64,000 nucleotides of DNA from Siderastrea siderea (lineage: Eukaryota; Cnidaria; Anthozoa; Scleractinia; Rhizangiidae): NCBI GenBank assembly GCA_964030785.1, contig OZ034967.1, forward strand, positions 64,217,742 through 64,281,741. Reading direction: 5' to 3'. Shown here one piece after another: positions 12,251 through 23,771 of this stretch (position 1 is the stretch's first letter; each line of letters begins with the position of its first letter). The notes below the pieces were generated by a model. It saw nothing but the letters and a program-made list of their open reading frames with translations, had not been told where the DNA came from and did not search any database. The translations under genes and the position numbers were made by a program.

Positions 12251-15200
12251 CAGTTCCCAAAAACCTTTCTTTTCTGTAATTTTTCTCAGCAAAATGCGAG
12301 TGAAATGCCAGTAAAAATTTTTGACTAGACCTTAAGTGGTAGTTCGTGTTATTTTTTAACATCCCAGCACGATGAAAATCCAAAAAGATATCTCATTTAC
12401 TTCAGAGTAAGTTATATTTTGTTGTTGTAAATGAGCGACGCTTCAAGTTCATTCTAGCGAACAGGCAATAGTCCAGGAGATTTGACAAGCCTTGATAGTT
12501 AAATGACAGGATATAGAAACATTTCCAGAACCAATCAAGACGGCTTGTGAATAAAATATGTGTTCAGTTTGATGCCATAAAAAAGCAATAAAGCTGTGCT
12601 CTAGAATATAACGTCTTTTCGAGCTCGGAGCTAAAATGTTGGAGGACAATTTGGAACACTTTCGGGCTTTTTGAAAAACACCTTGTGAATGAGAACGAGC
12701 TAAAAAGCCAGGAAATATATTTGGGACTGTAAAGTTTAGGGACTATTTTAGAGAAACGAACACCAGCTTATTCCCTTAGAGTTCCGCTTTTAGACTTGGT
12801 TAAACCTATATATTATTCTTGATCTTTTTTATTTGAATATTGAAGTGGGAAAAAGCTTAAGAAAAGCAATGCAACGTTGTTCTCCAAAGTTTTGAGCTGG
12901 ATTTTTACTTTTCGTGAAAATTTAAGTTGGCCTTGGTTTCCCCAAAACCATAGCTGAGCTTCTTTCGGGCATTTCTTTTTTCTTGGCGCAAAACCTCTAG
13001 ATGGCCGTCTCAGAAAAAGGAAGTTCTAGATTTCGTCTAAGGTAATCCATAACATATGGCGCGATTAGATCGATGGTTACTCTAGAGTTAACAAGACCCA
13101 AACAAAACAATCGTTTATGTAGTCCTAACTTACATTTTATCGTAGCTAACTGATCGCTGAGATAAAGAATAGGTTTCAATGGTGCTGTGCTTTATAGCAC
13201 AGCATTGTCATATGGGCGGTTTCATTTGTGGAAATTCACTCCTCTAGTGCTAGTAAGACGGCTGTGGTTGCCTGATATAAAAAGACTATTTAGCACATAG
13301 TTATTATGTATACATAGGTTTCAAACTGATTTGATGTTTTTAGTCAAATTCACCTTAAATTGACCGCGGACTGCTAATCTCTCGAACAAGCAATTATAGT
13401 CAGTTTTACTTATTTTGCTAGCAAAGATTTTCAAGTAAATTTGCTCTTGGTCATTTTGCAATTTTTGGTTTTAGATATTGATTTTAATGAAGAATGAATT
13501 TAGAGAAAAGTAGAAAATAAACTATAAAATATAAACTATTTTAAATTAAAAATCTTGAGACCGGAGCTCATCTTATCACAGTGCTCCGATTTGCGGTGCT
13601 GACCGTATTCCATAGCAAAAATTGTCGATATATGATGCAATTCTCCTTACCTGCACAAATAAGCGATGTATAAAAAGCGGTCGGGAGATCTTATATGGCG
13701 ATACTAGGCTACCTGTACAGCACATGCTGGGAATGAGACAGGTCTCCAGATATTAGGAAAAATTAATCAACAAAAGCTTGATCACTGTCATTTCAGTCAA
13801 ATATCAGTCGAGTGAAAAATCGATAAGCAGTTTTAATCTACGGATAATCGGTAACGCGAATGGTCCACGGAGATCAGAAATTTTTATCAAAATTGATTTT
13901 TCGATAAATTAACAATAAAAAATTATTATCAGATTGAGATTCAAATATAAAGGTGGTCTTGTGAAATTGTCAGACTTCATCTTTGCCGGAAACGTCTCAA
14001 CTTATTTAGGCGGATCCTTGCCGGCGTCATTGTTTGCATCTTGAAAATTGAAATTCATCCGATAAACAAACAAAGATTATAACTAGAAAAAGCATATAAC
14101 ATTTAGTTAACATACGAAGTTTGAAGGATGGAAACCGGTTTCAAAAGATGTTCTTAATACAAACGTCTGCACATTTGACATTTTTCAAAAGGAATATTTC
14201 CTTTAATTTTCAACGTTCTCCTCTCATATTTGCTATTTTTACTAATTGTGCCAGTCTCTATCGACTTTTTGTGTTTTCATTTGCCAAGCTAACTATGAAA
14301 TTTTCGATAATTTATGATAATGCTTAGATCAAAGACTGCCAACATAAACACAGATCTGCCTATATGAGATAAAATAATAAAAAAAGGAATACAAAGTTGG
14401 CGTTTCAATTAATCTTTGAATATTAAGCAGTATGCCTCAAAGAAAAAAATGGTTAAATTGGTTAAAAAAAAATGTTGTTAGTGATCAACATTTAAGGGCT
14501 TGTTGTTTAAACATATTTTTTCGCTCCTGCCTTGGATTGTCATTTTGTTTCTGGAACAAAATATTATTAGAATTCACATTAATTTCAAATCCATACATTT
14601 CATTTTTTTAATCTTTTATTAAAGCCATCTAAGCATTAAAATTCAACACCAATCACTTATTTTTTGAACTTGTTATAAAATGCATACTCTTCAAACTGCT
14701 CACACCATATGTCACATCTGATGAAAATGATTCACTTTACCAGCAGTTTCTCATAACAGAGACCCAGAAACTTGAACAGTTTAACACAGCAAAAGCATCA
14801 TGTGTCATTGAAATAGGTGTCTTCCTGGTCTTCCTGAAGAGGTAAGGTCAGTTTGAAGACACACAGGCATGCTCTAGAGGGCCAATTTTTTTTCCGTCAC
14901 CTGTAAGCTGGGCCAATTTCTGTGGACATGATGAAAATTAACTATTACGTTGGGCAATGAAATAGACCAGTGCAAAACGATTGCTATGTTACGCAAGCAA
15001 AATATGTGCATGTGTTCCTTGGAAAACTACCAGCGCAGGTACATGCTACGAATTTTAACACAATTTTAATTGTGTCCGATTTTTTTGGTCCGATTATTTA
15101 TGTTCCAAATAATTAACATTATTTGGGACAATCTAGGGTTACTTTTGACATTACTTTTTTTTTATTTTACAACGCCTGTGAAATTAATTATAACCGTTTC

Positions 15201-15737
15201 ACCTATATAAAAATTGGCAAAAATACGACTTACACGGAAATGTCAGCTGCAAATCGCTCAGGACTATATTATGAAAAGTCAGGCGTTTACTTCAGCAATT
15301 TAGTGGTGCTGAACAAGTTAAACTCGCAATCGTTCAAGAATTCTGTTTCTCAATTAACAGGAATATATAACGCAGCCTCATCTAAGGCCCATTCCTAACG
15401 TCTGGACTATGATTTACTCCTTCTGGCTAGGAGTTGTAGGGGGCCGTACAGACCTAAACCGTTTTTTTTTTCTTTTCTCTTTTTTTAATCGAATTCAAAA
15501 AAAAATCCTACCATATTCTTTGTGTGTGATAAAATGCAGCAATACTGCGAAAAGCTGTTCTTTCTCAAAAATTTATAGTTTTTCCTCTCTTGTAGTAATT
15601 TCAATTGTAATCTTTTCCTGAAAACCCTTGTAGGAGACCAAAAAACGCTTGAATGCCTTTCGGTTTATGCATGATCTATAGGAAACATAGATTTTGAGTT
15701 CTCACAGAACGTTGTTTCAAGTAAACATCGATGAAAT
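12250..15737. other. Non-coding stretch, no gene seen
   Basis: AT-rich DNA without a credible ORF. A short hairpin (TGCTGTGCTTTATAGCACAGCA) at about 13181-13203 is the only clear structure. Confidence 0.35.
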
Positions 15738-15739
15738 AT

Positions 15740-16115
15740 GTCGACGATTCAATAAACCTATCACCTCACCATTAGTTCTGTTGTCCTGTGTCTTTGATTT
15801 CTACATCATCTTCTGCAGATATGCCTGTTTCTCTCCGATTCTTCGGTGAGTTCGATGGTAGATGCTTAACCGTCCGCCATTTTGAAATTCCCTCAGTCCC
15901 AGTTCTACGCAGCTTCACAGGAGAGGTTTATTTCCAGTTAGCTGAGTAGAACTAGGACTGAGTGAATTTCAAAATGGCGGGCGGTTAATAAGCATCTACC
16001 ATCGAACTCGGCAGAGAATCGGGGAGAAACAGGGATATTTGCAGAAGATGATGTAGAAATCAAAGACACACGACAACAGAACTAACGGTAAGGTGATAAT
16101 TTCATTGAAGTTTCG
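15740..16115. mobile_element. Foldback-type element with long inverted arms
   Basis: Two arms of about 150 bp are near-perfect reverse complements. The left arm begins about 15760 (TATCACCTCACCATTAG) and the right arm ends about 16102 (complement of the same). The arms include GATTTCTACATCATCTTCTGC and AAATTCCCTCAGTCC segments. A small loop lies near 15915-15945. A (TAA)n run follows. Confidence 0.7.
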
Positions 16116-16121
16116 ATATCT

Positions 16122-16180
<59 letters not shown>
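16122..16180 (+). repeat. (TAA)n microsatellite
   Basis: Uninterrupted ATA/TAA trinucleotide run adjoining the foldback element. Confidence 0.9.
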
Positions 16181-16181
<1 letters not shown>

Positions 16182-16732
16182 TTTAACACTTATAGTGCGC
16201 ATATTCTATGAATATATTCATATCTTTCAGCGCTGTTTCCTTGAAACAAATTTCTATTCGAACTCCATGTTTCCTATAGCTCAGGTTTTTTACGTGATTT
16301 GAACACAGATTATGCTGGAAACAAGACAGCTGTTGACTTGTTACCAGAACTAAATATGCGATTACCACCATGCTAATGAAACATCAATCAATGTCAGGAA
16401 AAGATTTGTTTATATTGTCCAACAAATAAACGGGGAAAACTCCCTCCATCAATACGATTTTCCTATTTGGTATCAAAATAAATTTGAGAGATAAACGAAC
16501 AGAAAATAATTGACTACCAAAAGTTAGGTGAATTTAATGTCATGATGCAATTAACTAAACGTAAGGGATTTCACAGAATCAGCGTTTCAAATATAGTTAA
16601 CACGCCTCCATGTGAATTAAATGTTGATCCCTGCGTTTAAGTGTTATTTTTTCAAATGTGTTAATGGTTGTCCTCTTTGAGGCGATAAACTACTGTTTAT
16701 ATAATATCATATTTAAAGAATGTATCTATTAA

Positions 16733-17292
16733 CCCTCGGACGTAGAAGCAAAGCCACTCCCCAACCCTGGTACAAGGGGGAGGGGGGTTGATGAACCCCC
16801 CTTGGGTTCTCGTTATGTTACAATATTTTGAAAATATTTCACCTTTAGTAGAAAGCCTGTGATGTGCTCTACAAGATGAGGTACACATTATGGGTTGCCG
16901 CGCTGCTGGGGGCCTATGACGTCATTCAAGATGGCCGCCATATTAGGCGCCATCTTGGATTTTAACAAAAATTAGAAATTGTCAAAAATCGTTAAAAATT
17001 GGACATTTTTGATGCTGTACATGCAGAATATGGCATAATTAAAAATTGAATCTTAAAAGGGTAAAAAACACGAACTTTTCTTCAAAAATGCCTTGACCAC
17101 CTGCTACTAATGACTTCATATCTCGTAACCATAGCAATTGATTCTCACCAAACTTGTGTCAAAATGTGTCTTAGGGATATACGCACAGCTGATGAAAACG
17201 ACAGGTCTAGGTAATTATTCGTCTTGGAAAATTCAAGGAAAAACTTATGGGGGTGGGGAGGGGCATCCACGCCCCCTTTGTACGCCCGAGGG
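16733..17292. mobile_element. piggyBac-like MITE, 560 bp
   Basis: TTAA at 16729-16732 and 17293-17296. Ends are CCCTCGGACGTA on the left and the reverse complement of TACGCCCGAGGG on the right, a CCC-starting inverted repeat with TTAA duplication as known for piggyBac elements. Inverted relative to the copy at 9555-10454. No ORF. Confidence 0.75.
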
Positions 17293-17296
17293 TTAA

Positions 17297-17536
17297 TATG
17301 GCGGTGAAATATAATATCGTTTGCTAACATTAAAAAATCAATTTATTTATTTTATTTTTTGGGGGGATTGTTGACGATTTGTGTTACGGTATTAAGCGGC
17401 ATTATTAATATTGGCAGAAAAGAAAAGGGCTGCTTATTGTGCTTATTGTGATAACCACTCCAAAACACGCGTGGCGCATTCTAATTTGGCCCAGATGAAG
17501 CCTCGGGATTTATGTACTGTGTCTGTGAACAAAAAA

Positions 17537-17572
<36 letters not shown>

Positions 17573-18827
17573 AGGAATGGCTCAGATGAAGCCTCGGGAT
17601 TTATTAACTGTTTCTATGAACAAAAAAATAGAATAGAAAAATAGGAACAACAGAGAACAAAGCAAAAATTGAAATGCTCGCTCGGGCAAGATATTGGTTT
17701 GCAGTCGGTGGGCACGAGGGATATAAACGGTCCTTAATGTCTCGAACCATCTTACTTGCATATATAGTCATCTGTCCCCGAATTTGATGTTCCATACTCC
17801 CAATTCCGATTTTTGGTATACAGTAAGCCTTCAATTTGTCCACCAAATATATCCCGCATTCCTAACGCTATTACCAAAATAGCCTGTATACCTATAGCTA
17901 TTTTGCCCAAATTTACCTTATCCCAATCAATCTTAGGCATTATTGGTGTATAAGCCAAGATGACTGCAATGCAGGCTCTGACTGCATTAGCGCCTTTCTC
18001 TCAGGGAGCCTTTAGCTTGTGCATATAACATTCCGTAGCTTCGGTGCGAAATGGATGAAACTTTGGATAAGACGTTGCCCCAGAAAGGAAATGGAATAAG
18101 CATGATAGCTACAATAAGGGACTGGGGAAAGAAGAAACTGTTGTATGCAGTCTACAGAGGGCCCACGTTCAAAACGATCAGTTAGACAACGGTTAGTGAA
18201 AAAAAAGGACATTCAAATTCCGTAACAAAATAAGCCAGAATACGCATAAGTTAGGACCACCTTACACACGACTCAAGATATCCATGGTAAGCAAAATCTG
18301 GCACTGAAAGATTCGTTTGCTGGCTTGAATTACACCTGGTCAGGGTGTTATAAATTTTACTTAGAATAGAACAAACTGGAATTAAAGCTAAAATTAAAAG
18401 AAACTTGGTATAAATAAGGCAATTATACATTCGCTGAATAAGATACTGGCGGCCACACCACTACAAAAAAAAGACCCAAAAAACAATGCAGAATAAATTA
18501 AATGCAAAAAATAACTTAATTATGTCACCTTCTTACAGTGACCATAGCATAACTAAAACTAACTAATTAATTTCTTAGGAACGTGTTTACAATGGCAGTA
18601 GGTTAAAAGTACGCGTGAAAAAGACCGCTGACGTTAAAGTTGGAAAATGGATTTCAATTTACATTTGGAAAATTATTTTTTTTTAATTAACTCCATCGCA
18701 ATTACTGTGTGCATTCGTCTCGGTCATTTGACATTTAACAAACTTGTCATCCCACTACAATGAACTGAAAACTAATTTTCTATTTGTTTAGAGTTCACTA
18801 TGTTTTTAAACTGACTTCCTACTTTAA
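17297..18827. other. Non-coding stretch with (AAAT)n
   Basis: No gene recognised. An (AAAT)n run lies at about 17533-17572, flanked by a short direct repeat (GATGAAGCCTCGGGATTTAT) on both sides at about 17494 and 17587. Confidence 0.4.
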
Positions 18828-19414
18828 CCCTATTTTGCCTGGGGGTGGGCACATTGTGCCCGCGCTGACTTTAACGAATTATAACTTTTAAACGACTGGA
18901 CGAATAATCACCAAATCTTGTGACTTTTCCTAAAATTTATCAAAATACGTGTCTATTGTTATTGACCTTTCGATAGCAACTGTCTACTCAGAAGTGTATT
19001 TTGACTATTTTCTGTGTTTCTCCGTCTTTTTATTTCAGTTTTTTCTCCTTCGTTTGTAAAAAGAAGAGAATCTTTTACTTTTGTGTGCTTGTTTTGATGA
19101 AGTATGTTTCTGAGAACAAATTCATATAACAGAATGTCGTCATTGTCAGCTGTATGACTGCAGGTTGGGATTCATGATGGCGGCCTCAAAAGAGAAACTG
19201 ACTGGTTTGTGACGTCATTGTGGCGTAATGTCACGTCATAATTGACACGTCATCAGCCCAATCTGTTATTAGCCAATGACGTGCTTTAAAAGTGCCAAGT
19301 TTCATCACAACAGCGTTAATGCTTTTCGAGATCAATAGGGGGAGGTGGGTGGCACTTTGTGCCCCCCCCCCCCTCCAGGCTCAGAAACTCAAAAAAAGCC
19401 TAGGCAGAATAGGG
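18828..19414. mobile_element. piggyBac-like MITE, 587 bp
   Basis: TTAA at 18824-18827 and 19415-19418. Inverted ends CCCTATTTTGCCT and AGGCAGAATAGGG. Subterminal GTGGGCACATTGTGCCC is matched by GTGGCACTTTGTGCCC near the right end. No coding content. Confidence 0.8.
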
Positions 19415-19418
19415 TTAA

Positions 19419-19842
19419 ACACTACGTAATATTTTTAGCAAATGGCTATGATATTGATGCTGTCGAATGCAAAGATACCTATTTCTTCTTACGGAAGTTA
19501 GGCCTCGTTCTTCTTTTCGTACTCCGAAGACTTGTGGCAAGCGCGAATCCAGTTCCATTTACCAGAATATGGCGGATGTACATCTACACCTGTGACACAA
19601 ACTTACCATGTAACGAACCCTAAGATGGGAATTTCCTTTTTCCCTGTCTCTAACCAACCAATAGACTTTTCTTCGTTCTATGCCGTATATATTTGTGTTT
19701 ATTTGCTGTTATAATATTAGCAGAATTGGCAAGGTGCCACTAAACTTAAATTTAGGCTCAAAATGAACTTTCATGCATCCTTACTCATTGTGATCTTTCA
19801 GATAAGGAGTAACGTAAAAAATTACTGTCTTCACAGAACAAA
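19419..19842. other. Upstream region of GPCR 2
   Basis: No gene seen. A polypyrimidine tract with CTTCACAG ends just before AACAAAATG at 19843, which suggests a splice acceptor of a 5'-UTR intron. The same layout precedes GPCR 3. Confidence 0.4.
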
Positions 19843-20971
19843 ATGACCGAGAAAGAAAGAAGCAGTCTTTGTGGTTTTGCTAATTTGTTTGGAATTCCGG
19901 CAAGGGACAACTCAGCTGTCACATCAATGAAGCCCTCGTAGCAGCAGTGAACATTCCGTCCTGTTCTTTTGCATTCCTTAGTAACCTGGCTATTATCGTC
20001 ACAATCATTAAAACACCTTCACTGCAGAGACCTTGTAACATCCTGCTGTGTAGCCTGGCCGCCACTGACTGCCTGACGGGTATCACTGCTCAGCCAATCT
20101 TTGTCGCGCTACGATTGATGATTCTTCACCGCGCTAACTCGACATGCAGTTATCAAGATAGTCTATTTACCTCTTTTTATGTTACCATCATGCTAACCTC
20201 TGGTTGGTCTTTTGCCTTTCTGACTGCTATCAGCTTTGATCGTCAATATGCTCTGTCCAGACCTCTTGAATATCGAGCAACCGTAACCAGCAAAGGTATT
20301 TTTGTTTGTTTGTTTGTTTGTTTGTTTGGCATCGGAGCTTTTGGTTGCTTTAATAGAGCCCTTTTATTTTAACCAAAGACTGCAAGTTGTAGGATATAAG
20401 TCATGGCAAAAACTGGTGTGTGGGGCGTATTCCAGAAGGCCTCTTAATAGATAGGAAAGGGGTTCTGTTAATTCATCCATTTATTGATATTTCTCCTTGA
20501 TTTTTTACAGGTGCACTTACATCAATTGTTCTGATCGGAGTAGGCTGGTTTCTGCTAACTTGTTTGGTTCAGTTTGTGTTTTCCTCCCTTCCTGGACTAA
20601 TTTTTGGTATTTTCAGCTCGATGGCCTTCTTAATTATTCCAGCTGTCAATCATGTACGAATGCTCTTGGCCATTCGTCGTCATAACAACCTTGTAGCAGG
20701 CCAAGCCGTGATGCAACCTCTGTCACAGGTGTTTCGACGAGAGAAGAAAGTAGCTATGGACATGGCTATTGTTAACTTGGCTCTTCTGCTTTCTCTGGCA
20801 CCTATGCTACTAAACAAAATAAACGAGAAATTGTTTCCAAAACTCTATGCGGCTTTGCAACCGTGGGCGTTAACAATGGTCTTTCTGATCTCTTCCTTTA
20901 ATCCTCTATTGTACATGCTGAGAAACAAAGCTCTTAGGGATAGGATGAAGTCTATCCTGTCTGTGTATTAG
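19843..20971 (+). pseudogene. Class A GPCR 2 with a one-base deletion in exon 1
   Basis: Two-exon paralogue of GPCR 1 and 3. Exon 1 spans 19843-20295 and exon 2 spans 20511-20971, with GT at 20296 and AG before 20511. Exon 1 is 453 bases instead of the 3n+1 needed for the phase-1 junction. Comparison with GPCR 3 places a missing base at about 19917-19921, in the codons before TM1, which leads to a stop about 35 codons after the start. The rest is well preserved: TM1 from 19947, FDRQYALSRP for DRY, NPLLY for NPxxY. The intron has a (GTTT)n run at about 20303-20330. It could be a young pseudogene or an assembly error; the next in-frame ATG (19947) would remove the N-terminus. Confidence 0.75.
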
Positions 20972-21544
20972 CGACGTTATTTTGACAGTGAAAACAAAAG
21001 GTGGCTGAATTGGATTGTTAACCCTTTCTCGTACAGAGAAAAACGTCGCTATCAGTAGTGTAGTTCTAAACATATGTTTTGAGTCCGTATCGGAGATCCA
21101 GAGGAAAACTGTACTATGTGGCTATTTCATTTGGAATTTTTTTTTTTTGCTATTTCGAACTAAGGAGCTTTTGCCATGCCACTTGGAAGTGGAAGTGTTG
21201 ATATCGCAAATAATTATAATACTGTAAGTTTGGTAGTTTAGCACATACTTAAACACAAGTTGAATTGTCCTCTACTGAAATCTGCCAGAAGTTGCGTTTT
21301 TTTGTAAGGCTCTCCCTGTAGTGTATATTAGTGGATGTCGTAAGGTGTATATAGATAGCTTAAAAACTAGTTAACATGGTCGGTTTCTTGACACATGAAA
21401 TAAGCCATTGCCATTTGCAAGGCATGGTGCAACAAAAATAATTAAAACTATGCGTAAAATAAAATAGAATAAAATAAAATAAGGAAGGTAAGGTAAAAAA
21501 AAAAGAAGGGCAGGGTAACCTATTATAAATTGTCGTTCTTTACC
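20972..21544. other. Non-coding stretch downstream of GPCR 2
   Basis: No gene seen; AT-rich with an (AATAAA)-like run near 21458-21482. Confidence 0.35.
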
Positions 21545-22100
21545 CTGTCCAAAACAGTGTTCACATACAAAATTAATGATTTATTTCGTTAATTTTTAGA
21601 AATAACAAATGTTTCGTTTAATGATGACTCACGTGATAAAATTAAAATGTAAAAACACGCGGCAATCTTTAAAGTTTGAACTGTTTGACGGCAAAAGAAG
21701 GCTTCTACCTTTCATAAAACCCGCGACAAATTTAAACAAAACGTAGCATTTTCCGGCCTTACAAATTCTTACAGATCGACGGCAAGATCGGGTGTTGTTA
21801 TTTGTGCGATATAAAGGATAGAAATGAACTCTTTTCGTAGCATGCAATCTCTTCATTTGTGTGCGTGATGAAATAAGAATGGAAAAACACGCGGCAATCT
21901 TTAAAGTTTGAACTGTTTGACGGCAAAAGAAGGCTTCTACCTTTCATAAGACCCGCGAGAAATTTAAGCAAAACGTAGCATTTTCCGGCACTACAAATTC
22001 TTACAGGTCGACGGCAAGATCGGGTGTTGTTATTTATGCGATATAAAGGATAGAAATGAACTCTTTTCGTAGCATGCAATCTCTTCATTTGTGTGCAACC
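21545..22100. repeat. Interspersed repeat X, two tandem units
   Basis: Two near-identical units of about 220-230 bp (cores about 21650-21855 and 21886-22090). They share AACACGCGGCAATCTTTAAA, GAAGGCTTCTACCTTTCATA and GACGGCAAGATCGGGTGTT. A third copy is at 27815-28108. Left flank CAGTGTTCACATACAAA is shared with the third copy. No protein-coding evidence. Confidence 0.7.
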
Positions 22101-23771
22101 GCTCGCCAAAGGTGACACGTAATTAGTCAGTCTCAAGCAAATCTCAGGTTGCCCTTACAAAGTCTAAAGAGTGTTCATGTAAAAACGGTTGTTAAATTTC
22201 GTTTGACTGGAGAGCTAAGTAATACCCATAAAAGTAGTGCTCGATATAAGCTCTCAATTCAATGGCGACCCTTAAAAGTTTCAGTCACAAACTCAAAAGA
22301 ATTATCGTTAAGAAAGCAACTTGGGAGGAAATGGTTTATGCGCTGTATTAATCGCAAATAAAAAGGAAGTCATCAACTTATAGTTAGGGTAAGAATGACT
22401 ATGACGAGTGAGCAATCAGTGGCCATGCTTATCTACAGAACAAGAACGTAATTTAACGCAAAACGATTACAAATCGATGAATGAGAAACACAACAGTAAT
22501 AAGTCATTTCTAAAATACCTATATTGGTGAACAATAGACCATGGATTACTTCGAGCAGGGATGATGGTGACATTCAAAAATCGGGTTTCAGATATACAAA
22601 ACTGTAATTTCTGCATGGATACGACCCTTTCACAAATTGCAAATCTTACAATATAATAAAAAATAGTCTTTCAAATTTCGACTTCATGGCGTTTCTATTT
22701 GACTTCCTGCTTTTCACATAATGTTCAGTTAATAGCCTATAACATTATCCTTTTGTAATGTTAATGAACTTAAAAACTTTAAATTTGAAGATGGGACTGA
22801 AAAATTCATGTTGAGCTGAAAATTTGAGATTTTTCTTTTCAATTCTATTTGATCTAAAATATCTCTCATTGATGATTACCTCGCAACAAAGTTTCCATTT
22901 GCTTTGCCGTTTTATTTGCCGCGTGCCGGGAAATGATGGAATGAATTTATGAGGGTAAGCATTCTACAACCGATTGTTAATGATGAGACAAGGATTTTCC
23001 CTCTTCTCTCTGCACTTTAAGGGATGCAACTCAATACCAATAGTCCTTCTTTCTATGACGAACTAAAGATTTGAGACAGCAATTGGCCACTCAAAACTGA
23101 GAATCAGTGTGATATAGTCTAGGCAAAGTTTTGTTAGTTGACAGGACGCCCCAAACGTTTAGGAGAAATTGTTTTGTCTAAACCGCTAAACAAGGAAAAC
23201 TGATGTCATTTCTTAATCTGTAAATAGTTATTTACAGGACTTTACACATGAGGTAAGCAGAAAACAAACAATAATAAATTGTCATTTTTCCATGTGAGCA
23301 TAATGTGGCCACTATATTTTCATGTAGAATCTGATTTCCGTACGGCTGTACGAAAGCTGAGCCTATTATTTATCTTGCGTTTTCTCCTTGTTTCTTCCTG
23401 CTTGTAGTTTCTCTGTCTTCTTTATACTTCTCCCACCTCTTCCTTTAACTCCAATGAAGGTCTTCTGAGTTAAGATGCTGTTACTTCGTTCTGACCTAAG
23501 TGTAGATTTTAGTTTATAATGCTATATGTAATCATATGGTGTTTTATTCATTTGACAAATTTAATCCTCCTTTCCTGATCATGAAGTCAACTAAATTCCA
23601 TGTTTCTAGTGAATTAATTAACCTCCCCCCCTCCCTTCATTGAAAAAAAGGTACTGACCTCATAGCATTTCAGTTATAATTTTCCCTCTCGAAGTAAGGA
23701 ATTAATGCACCACGCTACTGTCATCTTTCCAAATGGTGCTAAAGTGCTAACTCTTTACTTCACAGGACAAA
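22101..23771. other. Non-coding stretch upstream of GPCR 3
   Basis: No gene seen. A CTTTACTTCACAG acceptor-like site directly precedes GACAAAATG at 23772. Confidence 0.4.
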
